Assembly: GCA_037952775.1 (NCBI GenBank)
Contig: JBANAY010000003.1
Coordinates: 24,490,001 to 24,554,000, forward strand
Origin: Clonostachys chloroleuca
Lineage: Eukaryota > Ascomycota > Sordariomycetes > Hypocreales > Bionectriaceae
Direction: 5' to 3'
Length of the DNA: 64,000 nt
Position 1 is the first letter of the stretch, and the number at the start of each line of letters is the position of its first letter. This document shows positions 35,213 to 46,040 of the stretch, piece after piece. Under the pieces are notes generated by a model that saw only the letters and a list, made by a program, of their open reading frames with translations, did no database searches and was not told where the DNA came from. The position numbers were made by a program, and so were the translations under genes.

Positions 35213-35950
35213 CTGAGAAGATAGCTAGTTATGGCTGAGAAAGAGAGAGCCTGGGGCAAGGTGCTGTGGGTGTTGTTGACCAATATGATTCAAGCCACTG
35301 GCCAAGAGGTTGATTAGTACAAACCTTGGCTCCCAAACTAAGCTGCTTTTGAGAGGATGGATGCCTCTTGATCATTAGATAAAGGTGGAGGCCAGAAATG
35401 GATTACCCCTAGAAATCCTAGCCTCTGACTCGATAAGAAGGACTAAGCTGGCAGATGCAAATACCCTAAGAACTACCCCGCAAAGACAACGGGCTGATCC
35501 AGCCTCCGCTCTTATCTTGCATGACATCCCTTGCGTCTCCATCAACATCTCAATTCACTCCGAGATCCCGAACATCGAGATTCGTCCATCCATTCCATCC
35601 AGACGAGCGGAGTTCTTCTTTCTTCTCTTCTTTCTAGAACTAGGTGTCCAAAACCCCAATTCTTGTTCGCCTACCCAGCGCTGTTGCCCCCGGATTTCCG
35701 TTCAGACACCGCATCCACATAGTTTCGGAAACGAATCCTTAGTTCCGAACGATCTGCAAGACAACGACGTGTGCCATTGTCCTCCACCCGCGTAAAGCTC
35801 CCCCGTAAAAGCTAAAGCGATCGGTATCGTCGAACCGATATTGCTGGAAGGTGAACTACAGGTTCGCCCCAGCCGGCGGGGGCTCTACTCTCATCCAGAA
35901 TTTCATATATCTTTTAGCTATCAGCAGCCAGCTACATTGACTGTGAAACA
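35213..35950. other. Intergenic region upstream of the Zn2Cys6 regulator
   Basis: About 740 bp. The frame at 35385-35795 is unconvincing. It should hold the permease 3' flank and the regulator promoter. Confidence 0.5.
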
Positions 35951-38130
35951 ATGAGCACCTCGACGCCAAATCCTCGCAGAAGACACAAGTCCAGAAGTAA
36001 TTATTCCTGTCTTATTCTCTCATTTCCCTACTAATTACAGTGACTGATGGAAGTGTTATTCAGGTGGCTGCTTGAATTGTAAGAGCCGGGTATGTTAATT
36101 ATTCTCAGTCACATTAAACATGGTGGCTGACTGTATCATTGTTATTGTAGCGGCTGAAGTGCGACGAAACTGTGCCGAGCTGTCGCCGATGCCTAAAAAC
36201 AGGGCTGACCTGTCCTGGATATTTGCGCCCAGTGAAATGGTCGACAAAGCACGAGAAACTTTCGGTCCCATCCGAGGACCATGAGGCTGAAGATGACACT
36301 GGTATCGGCGTCGATGCTGACGCTGACCGACAAACTTTGTCCCCACCATCATCATCACTATTTAGCGAAAGAGCTGGGACCTTCTCACCTATGAGTTCAA
36401 CGAGCCAAATCACTTCAACATGTGCTGCTGCCACCACGGGAGAAGGCTCACCAGCCTCAAACAGCTCAGGGGACCAAGTATCGTCCGCCATAGGGGCTTC
36501 CGTGGCTTCGCCGCCGCAGACCGGGGTTTTCATCCTATCATCACCTAATAGTCCTGCCCCAAAGCAGCCAGGGGACGAAGATCATTCCGCAGAGCAGAGT
36601 AATATAGATGAGTACATCAGTATATCTGGATCTGACATCTCCCTTCCACAAGATGCTCTGCTATCATTGTACGTCCCAACGGAAGAGTCATCTGTTCTGC
36701 TGAGCCACTATTTTTCTCTGATCTGCCGTATCAACTCTTCTTTCGACTCAGAAAACAACCCTTTCCGGAACCAGATATACAAACTTATCAATGAGTCCCC
36801 ACTCATGTTTTACTGTGTTCTCAGCATGTCCGCTGCCCACCTCCACCAATATGATAACAACACGACTATTTCGTTTGAATATCAGGCTCGTGCACTCTCA
36901 CAGCTCTCCACTGATCTAAGTACTACCTGTATTCTCCCATCTCAAGCCACTCATCAGGAGCATGAGAGCACAGAACTTTCCGGTCATCTCAGACTACCCT
37001 GGTCAAAGATGAGCTACTTCTCGGAATTATTCTTCTGGGCATGACTTCAGTAAGTAGCCGATAGAAAGATACACTTCCTGCGTCTATCTACTCACCATCT
37101 TGCACTTCAGGCATGGAATGATGCCTCTTCTCCAGGGTGTTCGCATCTCATTGGATCCAGAATCCTCTTCAAGTCATGGGTGTCCGTGAACGGATTAAAT
37201 ACTACGAACATGGCATCCGCGATGACTGATATACAAAGGTTTATTGTTTCCTCTATGGTTTATTGGGAAGCACTGAGTTCTTTTGTGGTTGATCAGCGAA
37301 CAGAAGATCTTGCCTACCTAGACTGCCTTGCTAACCAACGTTGGACCGGAACCATAACCCCTAGTCCTTGGACTGGTGTGGCCACCCCCATATTTATACA
37401 TCTGGCCAAGGTTGGGTCACTGATGCGCAAGAAGAGAGCCCTAAGAAACATTTCTCTCTTCAGAGACAGTGGGGCATACCGTGAGGCACTCTACTTTCAG
37501 CTTGTAGAGGATGCTCGTGCTTTGGAGCAGGCCATTCTCGGCTGGCGGGTGCCCTTTGTCAGCTTGATCGAGGACACTGGGGACCCCCGTGCTCCCCCGA
37601 AACATTTCTGGGGGCTCGCACGCTGCTATCGTCTGGTTGCCTTCATCGAGCTGTACCGAGCCTTTCCAGAAATCGTGGAAAACCACTCTGGTCTTACCAT
37701 TCCCGGTTGCGAACCGGCAGCAGCTCCGGGTGGAGATTATCACAACCCGCTGATATTGAGTCTTGCCTTTGGAGTTCTGGACATACTCAAGAATATCCTG
37801 AGTGACTCCAGCACCCTCCCGGTCCAAGGCCTGGCGCTAGTCGCGGCAGGGAGCGTGCTGGGACGTGTCGGCTCGCCAGAGAAAGCGACCCTGGACCAGG
37901 AAGTGATGGAATGGAGAGGATTTGTGCGCGAACGGATGGTTTTGCTGCACAGCTTCGTTGGGCTCCGTCCCGTGAAACATGCCGCCATCATGATTGAGGA
38001 GTCTTGGACACGAATGGACACCTTAGTAGATTCCAATCCTGGGTTCGAGTTTGATGGCAATATGTTATCGGATAGCGTGCATTGGATGGATATTATGATA
38101 GAGAAGAGGCTTGAGACAATACTTGGTTGA
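35951..38130 (+). CDS. Zn2Cys6 fungal transcription factor
   Basis: Nuclear DNA-binding regulator. Exons are 35951-35996, 36064-36089, 36151 to about 37049, and 37111-38130. The binuclear zinc cluster is assembled from three exons: CLNCKSR + RLKCDETVPSCRRCLKTGLTC, with six Cys at the standard spacing and a basic lead RRRHKSRSG. A Ser/Thr/Pro-rich linker follows, then the fungal-specific regulatory domain (STDLSTT.. onward; KDELLLGIILLGMTS; AWNDASSPGCSHLIGSRILFKSW). Between about 36,905 and 36,995 the frame must shift by -1. Either a very short 47-nt intron (36920-36966) is removed or one base is missing. About 640 aa in total. Position inside the amine cluster suggests that it controls the permease and oxygenase genes (inference). 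Confidence 0.82.
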
Positions 38131-38897
38131 TAATTTGGGACTTAACCTCTATCGGGTATTTTTCTTAGGGACTCGCATGAGAGATTGCAAATGAAGAACG
38201 CCCCGGAACTCGGTTTGGGTGATATTGATTTGTGACAAGTAGTGACATCTTCACCACCGTGTACGCTCTATCAACACTCTCAACCCAGCTTGCCTGTAGC
38301 CAGGAAAACCTTAGCCTATTGCTTTAGCGGAAGAATAGACGACATAAACCGCAATATTTGCGCGATTTGGCCAATGAAGAGGATAGCTTCCTTTCGACTG
38401 GCCAGTTCACGGAGAAGATGGAGACTAATCACGTCATGCCTCGATACGAGGCCGACCCTAGGCCTATTCCGGGTTCATTCCGAAAGAAGCTCCGTAATTG
38501 CAACTCGACAAGATTTCATGTTTTGGTGTTTAGCTAGGTCTTGGGTTGAATCGAAAGAGGAGGAGATATCTGCAGATATCATGAGCACTCGGGAACAGGT
38601 CTAAGGGGTCCGCCGAGGATAGAAGGCCAGTCGGAATCGATTATGAATCGTTAGGCCTAGACTAAACATTGAGATGTGAAAGACGGCGTTCCGATGGTAT
38701 GTCATAGATGGCCCGTTGAAAAACAACGCAAAACCCCACATGTCGATTGATAAATAGCTTCACATACCACCCGCTTCTTCCCCTTTCTCTCGGATAATGT
38801 TGGTCAAAAAAAGGCGGCTTCTTGAATCAATACATTTCGCTTGAAGAGACACAGTTAAAGTTAACTAGAACTTCGATTTAATCGCAGTAACTTCACA
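38131..38897. other. Intergenic region between the regulator and the aldo/keto reductase
   Basis: About 770 bp, no supported gene. The 120-codon frame at 38242-38604 has no recognisable features. Confidence 0.5.
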
Positions 38898-39938
38898 ATG
38901 GCGGGCGCTTCACTCGATATCCCTAAGGTCAAACTCAATGATGGCAAGGAGATCCCCATTGTAAGTCTTCTACAGAAATTCTTTGTCCACGTTGATACTC
39001 AAGTATCAAGAGAATATCTAGTGGCCTAGGACTTAGCTGATGGGTGCCTATCTAGGTTGGATATGGCTTGGGTACCGCAAACTACAAGAATGATCCTAAC
39101 TCAGGCATTGACGAGAGTCTGATCGAGCTTACCAAGCAAGCTATCCTCACTGGATATCGACATCTCGACGGGGCAGAAGGTGCGTGGAACGAATTACGTT
39201 GGAAAGAACTCAGCTGACGGGTCATTAGTCTACGGAAACGAGCAGGAGCTTGGTGCCGGCATCAAGGCTGCCGGAGTCCCTCGGGAGGAACTGTTTGTTA
39301 CCACCAAGATCAATGCAAATCAGAAAAAGAATGCCCTGGAGGCATTTGATATTTCATTAAAGAAACTTGGTCTCGAGTATGTAGACCTGTATCTGCTTCA
39401 CGGACCTTGGTTTGCCGACACCGAAGCGGAGTTGCAGGAGAGATGGGCACAGCTGGAAACAATCAAGGAATCTGGTCGCGCCAAGTCTATCGGTGTTTCC
39501 AATTTCCTGCAGGAGCACATTGAGACTATTCTAAAGACTGCCAAGATCCCCCCGGCTGTCAACCAGATCGAATACCACCCATACCTACAGCACGGAGACC
39601 TTGTTCCTTTCTTGAAGAAGAACAACATTACGGTTGAGTCCTACAGCCCTCTTACCCCAATTACCACCGCCAAGGGCGGACCGGTAGAGCCATACTGGAA
39701 AGAGCTGGCCAAAAAATATGGCGTGACTGAGTCAGATATCGGCCTCCGTTGGATTTTGGATCAGGGCGTCGTCGTTGTTACCACCAGCTCAAAGACATCT
39801 AGGCTTGAGGGGTATCTCTCGAACCTTCCAAAATTTAAGCTGACAGAAGAAGAAATTGCGAAGACCTCTGAACTGGGTGCTCAAAAGCATGTCCGAATTT
39901 GGTGGAATGAGAAATTTGATGCAAATGACCGTCGGTAA
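38898..39938 (+). CDS. Aldo/keto reductase
   Basis: NADPH-dependent carbonyl reductase of the AKR superfamily, cytosolic. Exons are 38898-38960, 39056-39179 and 39229-39938 (introns 95 and 49 nt), 298 aa. The frame also stays open through the second intron, so a naive single-exon reading would start falsely at 39180. The catalytic tetrad is Asp59 and Tyr64 (HLDGAEVYGNE), Lys89 (VTTKI) and His120 (YLLHGPW). [10 protein letters not shown] and SIGVSNF are standard AKR segments. As part of the block with the Rieske oxygenase and amine permease, it could reduce an aldehyde released by demethylation or side-chain oxidation (inference). Confidence 0.9.
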
Positions 39939-42900
39939 ACTTTGTATTCTCATGTACTACAAAAAAATTGATATCTTCAGTAGATAGTTGCTTGCAAAGA
40001 ATGGTAGTCTCTAGGATTTAGAAACTTGAAATTAAAAGGGTCTTCACATATACCACTGGGTTCTCGTAGAGCCAAGTTGCAAGTTTCCTGAGGTTATCGG
40101 TGTATTACTTACCCCGGGCCAACAGGGTCAATTGTTTTTGAGAGCTGGATTCAATCTTTACTTTACTCGAGCACAGTCATGAAGCTATGGCCCCAGCAAA
40201 TGGTTACAGAGATATAAGAACTCACCAGAATTGAATACAGCTAGGAGACTCTATATCCTTCTGTTGTGGGTGGTGGTCTTAGTTACGACTCATGAAGATG
40301 GTGTTTTCCATACTTGCTATGCGTCTCCTTCCGTAGGCTCATTATTATTGGGAAAGGGAGATTCAATTGAGAGTCGTTTCGCCAGATATGTCTAACAAGT
40401 CACTATCTTTGCTTCTTCACAGCGTGAACATAGCTGTGAGCAACAGTAACTACCCAGGAGCGTGAGATATCAGCCACACCTATGATAGGGAAGCTAGTTT
40501 AGTGATTTCCTCCACACTGCGAGCGCATTTGCGCTACCCTGGCAAGCGACTGACATAAATTATGGCAAATTTAGACAGTCCAGCGTCGAATTTCAACACA
40601 ATATCAGAACAATTAACCTAGTAATAAATATCATATCAAGCTAAATGGCGTAGAATACCTTGATATTCTCTTGTTATTCTCTTGTTGTTCTATTTATTTG
40701 TCCCCGCCGTACGCGAAAAGAGCTCTGGTGTGCCATGTTTTATTTCACTCACTTTCCCCTCTGGTTGGCACTAGACAAGTAAACATCCTCGTTAACCGAT
40801 GAGCATGCTCCCTAGGTTCAGGGTTGCAAAAGTGAGCTCATTATTGATCACATTTCCGGAGCTCCAGGGTCGCGATACGACTAGTATGATGTACAGATTC
40901 TAGAGCACGCCATTTCGAGCTCAGACTTGACGCTCTGGTATTTTTCAGACCATATACTGGCCAATCCCCATCGCCCAATGAAGCAGGGAATTATGCCACG
41001 AGCACCTTGCTTTCCTTGTCATGATCTACCGCACTAATCGCAACAATCAGTATGTCCCATGCGTTGAAATTATTCACGGATACCCGGTCTTGCCGGCTTG
41101 AACAATACATGCCAAGAGAATGGGGTCCTCAGCTCAGCTACAGTTTGCCCTAAAAGCTTCTAGGTTCGGTGTTCTCTTTCAGTTCGGTGGGGGATGCATA
41201 TTCTCGTGTCCCTGGAGCAGGAACTTCCCGTTGATTACCACATATTTTCATGGATTAATAATGGTCCCCCCTCAGATCCTTGATAGGCCCCATTCAATAT
41301 AAGGGATCAGCTGCCATGGTGCCGTTTGCGTTTGCGGTCTTGACGCGCTTGGCTGGAGCGCTGCGGTGATCGGTTACTAGTGAAAGCTTTGGATTCTATA
41401 AGAATGAAGTTTTTATTCTCTTTTCTTCTTGCATGACGCTATACATGAAATGGATATTCGCCTCATAACACCCTGATTCTTTCCTCTCGCAAACAGTGCG
41501 ATAATCATACGATTGGAGATAGAAGATGTGCCAGATAGCCGCTCTGCTGCTCAAGATTAGTAAACCGAACTTGGGACGTTGCTAGAACTTGATTAGTCTC
41601 AAAAGCCTTATTTTCACACGTTGACAATTACACGACCTTAGGGTCAGTGACATTACCTAGCCAATTATTTGTCAACGATAAAGAAGTGACAGGTTGGACC
41701 TGCAGGATGCCACGTGGATAATTCCAAACCTGGAAATTATGTACCACATGCCTCGCGGCTGGGCATGCTTGATTAGATATTGCGGCAGACATGACGCCAG
41801 CGACGCGGCTATATTTATGGGTTTCAAGCCAGAATAAGCGTGTCTGCTCGTCAGGTTAATTAAGGCTTTGTCTGTACTTGTACAATGGTCCTTCATAGAG
41901 GAGGCTGTTTCATCAGAGTTCATGTGGAGACAGGCTGTTTCAACATTTTACCAATCTTCTCCAATCCTTCTCTATACGATGATTAGTGGAAAAAGCCGTT
42001 CACTGTCGGTTTCCCTCGCTGGGTGCCAAAGAAGAAAATCACATAGCTCAAATTACTACGTACGGATATGCCGGCTGGGGAAAACCACAAGTAAATGACG
42101 ATGCATGGCTTGAAGGAGGCTCAGCTTGTGGAAATAAATGGAGTTAATTACCGGCCGCAATGTAACAGTAGCGTCCGGGCGATTCACCACGTTTATGCAA
42201 GTCGGCAGGGGTCCTTGGTTGGCCTACCTCACGCGATGCGGTTCCTCAACCCCTGGTCCAAGTAATCTCATCTCACTGTTTTGCAGGGTCTCAGCAAGGC
42301 TCACCGACCCAGAATTGAGACATCATAGTTGGCAAGTTATCAAGGCGGCACTCTCATTACCAATCTACGGCATTGTTGGTCTCTATGGTTGGTGGACCAT
42401 TCCTTGACCAGTCATGGATGCCATGGACTGAGCCCTGCTCCTGCTGGGGTTTCCCGTCACTGGACTGTTCATTAGTGCTCGGTGATTATGTATCCCTGTA
42501 TGCGGTGAAGATTCACCTATTGATGCCGTACTGACATATAACACACGTGAAGATAACTGATAATTCAGTCGAGAGATCCGAGCTCAGACATGGGTGGTAT
42601 CAAGCTGTGATGCCTCAATATTGTCATCACGGACGTACGCAACATTGGCATATGATGCCGTCTCTTACATCACATTCACCAAAAGATCCAAACTCCAATT
42701 GTTTAAGCTATCATCGGACCAAAACATCTCACCGTCAGCACCAAAGTGCCCCGCTGTGCCCAGTTTCTTGATTGTCAAGGTCATCCGCTCCTGGAAAAAC
42801 GGTGGAACAATTTCCATGTGAACCACCAAGGTACTCCACCTGATCATCATACAAGAATTACATGGCCCATACACAAGGGTGTATAGTGCAAGGTACGGTG

Positions 42901-42983
42901 GCTTGACCTGCCACTTCTAGGTTTCTGGAGGTGGGGATGCTCTCAATCAGTTATACGCCGCGACTTTCTGAGCTTCATAGTCG
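39939..42983. other. AT-rich gene-free stretch
   Basis: About 3 kb with frequent stops in all frames. Frames at 41120-41302, 41868-42098 and 42138-42407 show no family resemblance. Nothing else could be supported. Confidence 0.5.
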
Positions 42984-42991
42984 TATAAATA
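42984..42991 (+). promoter_or_regulatory. TATA box of the esterase gene
   Basis: TATAAATA about 90 nt before the esterase start codon. Confidence 0.55.
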
Positions 42992-43078
42992 ACGGGTTGA
43001 ATTCCACCCGAGTAGTTTTTAGTTTGGCTCATCCTCAGAACCAACCTCATCACTGTTTGATAACGCATCTTAGCCAAG

Positions 43079-44124
43079 ATGTTCGCTCACTCTGCCGCTC
43101 TCGCTTTTCTTTCGCTGTCTGCCGGGGCCTCTGCCCTGCGTTCTCGCGCAGCAGCCACGCCAAAAGTCAACCCTGACTTAGCTGACGCTGTGTCTTCATG
43201 GCCATTCCCTGCCATCTGGACCGAGGATGTGCTTCCCACAATCAATTCACAACTGAACCAGATGTATACTGCCGACTATGTCCTATCAGGGTTGTCAGTC
43301 TCACACGAGGAATATAACTTCACAAGCTACGACAACTACACTAGCACACTCTCTGTATTCACTCCCAGCTCTCTCAGTGGGCAAACCGATCGTCGGTTTG
43401 TCTATTACATCCATGGTGGCGGTCTGGTAGCCGGCAACCGCTTCTTCGGAATCGACTTCATAATGCCCACCATTGAGGCCCTCAACGCCGTCCTGATCTC
43501 CGTTGAATACCGGCTTGCACCCGACCACCCTGCCCCAGCCGCCATCCAGGACGTCTACCACGGACTTACTTGGGCAGTTGATCACGCCGAAACCCTGGGT
43601 CTCAATGCATCCAATGCCATTGCTTGGGGTACCAGCGCCGGAGGTGGTCTCACTGCCGCACTTGGAATGATGGTCCGCGACAAGAAGCCCGCGGGTGTGA
43701 GTCTCAACGGCCTTCTCATGCACTACCCAATGCTCGACAACGCCATCCCTGAGGAGGAGAAGAGCCTCTTCAGTGGCGAGTCGTCCCCTGTCTGGAGCTC
43801 CGAGTCAGACACGATTGCCTGGAAGGCCTACCTCGGCTCGAACCCAAGCAGTGCCACTACAAACAACCCCTACCTCGTCCCGGCCAGGGCCACTGACTTG
43901 AGCAATCTCCCCCAGTCTTCATTGACGTTGGAAGCGCAGAGCTGTTCCGAAAGCCCGCTTTGACATTTGCCGAAGGCATCTGGGAGGCCGGCGGCCTGGT
44001 TGAGGTCCATGTCACCTCTGGCGGATACCACGGTTCTGATCTCCTGGCCCCCACTGCTCCCGTTTCTGAGCGTGTTATCAATGCTCGTAAGACGTGGGCA
44101 ATGGACGTACTTAGTGTTGTTTAG
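43079..44124 (+). CDS. Secreted alpha/beta-hydrolase (HSL-type esterase), frame broken at 43909-43913
   Basis: Carboxylic-ester hydrolase of the hormone-sensitive-lipase group, exported by a signal peptide of about 19 residues (ends GASALRS). The oxyanion motif HGGG is at residues 112-115, the nucleophile is Ser186 in GTSAGG, the acid is in FIDVGSAE and the base is in GGYHGSD. The latter two lie beyond a frameshift: a run of five C at 43909-43913 needs one more C to join LSNLP to PVFIDVGSAELF. Without it the frame ends early at 43963, losing both catalytic residues. The downstream frame is clean to the TAG at 44122-44124, about 347 aa in all. Intronless. The intact downstream frame suggests a sequence error or a very young mutation. 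Confidence 0.8.
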
Positions 44125-44301
44125 AAGAGCTTGATGAGTTGAATGATGATCAGGAATGAATTTGCTAGTATAGACTCCATAATAAGCAGTAATTTTAATT
44201 CATATACCTTACATCCCCTAGCATCACGAATGTTTAGATCTGTTGAATTTTGTCCGACGAGAAGGTATCTCGATATCTTAATTAGCCATGAATAAAACTT
44301 T

Positions 44302-44943
44302 CTCCAGCAGCTGATAGTATTGTCTGCTTTAGCTCTATCGTTTATGGACCTTGTTATAATCGAGCCCAAAAAAGAAGCCAGCGACATCAAACCGCTGCTC
44401 CAGCAGTGTATCGTTTTCCATTTCGCTGGGCATGGCGCCGTGGACCAACTGGATCCGTTGAAGAGCCATCTTCTATTGGAAAACAAGGACCACCTCACAG
44501 TATCACTCATGATGGAAATGAATCTCCATAACTACTCCCCTTTCTTGGCGTATTTCTCGGCAAGCGGGACGGGAAAAGTGCACAGTCAGGCAGCTTCTAA
44601 CGAAAGTGCCCATTTGATCAACGGCTTCCTGGTTGCCGGTTTCCGCCATGCAATTGGAACATTATGGGATGTCAACGACGAATTCTCCGCTGACATAGCA
44701 CAATTTGTCTATAAGGGACTAAAAGATCATGTAATCGCAGATAGATCTATTAGCATAGCCCTCCATTAAGCTACCAGAGTATTTCGCGATCGTTGGCTTA
44801 AAGAGGCGCCAAACAGCACCGCTGAACGGGAAGGGGTGAACTTAAAGGACAGCATCCCATCAATAGACTCATCTTTGACCAAACTGAAACTTGGTCTCCC
44901 GAAAAAAGGATACTATCCTAGCAGGAGATTTGTTTGCACCTAG
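44302..44943 (+). pseudogene. Decayed CHAT-domain (caspase-like protease) gene, C-terminal part
   Basis: CHAT domains are caspase/separase-fold proteases, in fungi usually at the end of TPR proteins. The frame shows the His motif VFHFAGHG, then SHLLLEN..LTV, PFLAYFSASGTG, FLVAGFRHAIGTLWDVN and, after an in-frame TAA at 44767-44769, ATRVFRDRW, a normal continuation of the family. In active members the catalytic Cys lies in SACxTG; here it is Ser (SASGTG). There is no start, and a TAA stands just upstream at 44293. The TPR part is missing. It is therefore a relic with at least one nonsense codon and a replaced nucleophile. Confidence 0.75.
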
Positions 44944-45197
44944 GGGTATTATCCCTTGCGACGATGAGAATAGTGAGGACAGGGGTCACTTCTTTGCATA
45001 CCATTCGTTCATTTCGGTGTATAGAGAACATTTGCTAGAATCTAAGCGCTATACTTATGAAGTTCGGGAAATTCATAAATAATCGTTTACTTAATTAATA
45101 GGGATAACCTATCTAGCCACCCATCTCTATTGATTCACCCTGAACCAGCACCTATTATTATAAGTTAGCTGATACAGGTCACTAATGCTAAATTTAT
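44944..45197. other. AT-rich flank left of the LTR-like element
   Basis: About 250 bp of AT-rich sequence between the CHAT relic and the insertion; no gene. Confidence 0.5.
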
Positions 45198-45202
45198 GAA
45201 AT
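45198..45202. repeat. Target-site duplication, left copy (GAAAT)
   Basis: GAAAT immediately before the left terminal repeat. The same five bases follow the right terminal repeat at 48917-48921, as expected from integrase-type insertion. Confidence 0.8.
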
Positions 45203-45377
45203 TGTTGGAAGGACTTCCTTAGCATATGCTGTTGGATAGGTTCTGTTGTATTCTGTGTATGTTCTTCTCTAGCTAGCTGACCTACGGGCCCGTGGCCCGG
45301 GGTTAAATAGAGGCTGGAGCGGTCACGTGGTTAGGCCACGTGATCGCAAGAGCCCTGACTAACTAGCTATCCCGAGA
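45203..45377. repeat. Left terminal direct repeat (LTR-like), 175 bp
   Basis: Starts TGTTGGAAGG and ends CTATCCCGAGA. It contains a TTAAATAG TATA-like sequence and an imperfect 12-bp inverted repeat at 45319-45347 with two CACGTG palindromes. It reads the same as 48742-48916. Confidence 0.88.
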
Positions 45378-45416
45378 CAGGCAGTCTTTTCTTTATGAAG
45401 CGAAACACGGACAAGT

Positions 45417-45560
45417 TAGTCAGGCCCAGTTGACCGGGCTGTCTAGGAGGGAAGGCTATTACAGACAGGAAGGTCGGGTCTAGTTGACTAAGGTGTCCAA
45501 GAGGGAAGGGAGTTACAGACAGGTCTTTCATAGGGGCTTGAAGCAGCTGTCCGGCAGCTG
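45417..45560. repeat. First short block of CTGTCC/GGACAG-type hairpin units
   Basis: Two to three units (GGCTGTCTAGGAGGG..ACAGACAG, then GTGTCCAAGAGGG..ACAGACAG) with about 24-nt spacers, just inside the left terminal repeat. They are of the same kind as the long array at 46041-48470. Confidence 0.65.
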
Positions 45561-45599
45561 GTTTCCGTAGCTGTCATCATCGTAGCCACCTCTTGCGAA

Positions 45600-46025
45600 T
45601 AGCTGCTAATACGATCAACAATAGGTCGCTCAAGCCGGCAGCTCGCGAAGCTGCTAACTGGGTCCTGATTGCATTCACGTGAACAGCGGCTAATACGATC
45701 AACCTACGGTCTATCCGGCTGAGAGCTCTCGAAGCCGTTGACCGGGTTGTGATCGTATTCTCGCGAGTCTCGGCTCGCACGATCAATGCTAGGTCCGTCA
45801 GACTAGTCATCTTCAAGGCCGTCTGATCCTATCTTCGCGGATCGCGGCTAATGCGATCAACGCGGCGTTAGTCAGACCGGTCATCTTTGAAGGCGTTGAC
45901 GGAGGCTTGATCGGATGCTCGAGAATCTAGGCTAATACGATCAACGCTAGGTCCGTCAGGTCATAGCTGTTGAAGCTGTTGACGGAGGCTTGATCGTATT
46001 CCTGAGGATACGGGCTGTAGTGATC
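45600..46025. repeat. Array of about six ~84-nt palindromic units
   Basis: Copies of a GCTAATACGATCAAC-like start lie at 45605, 45689, 45773, 45847, 45931 and, degraded, 46014; spacings are 84, 84, 74, 84 and 83. Each copy is followed about 50-60 nt later by a complementary TTGATCGTATT-like sequence. The clearest pair is AATACGATCAA at 45934-45944 with TTGATCGTATT at 45990-46000, an 11-bp perfect stem, with an inner CCGTCA/TGACGG stem inside it. A transcript would fold into a row of long hairpins. Confidence 0.75.
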
Positions 46026-46040
46026 AGGGCTAGGTTCAAA

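Noticed and set aside
39180..39228. Coding extension of the aldo/keto reductase through its second intron
   Set aside because: The frame is open, but the Asp-to-Tyr spacing of the AKR active site (DGAEVYG) is only right if this 49-nt GTGCGT..TTAG segment is spliced out.
45203..45377. Hammerhead ribozyme in the terminal repeat (retrozyme)
   Set aside because: I looked for the CTGATGA..GAAA core in the repeat and did not find it.
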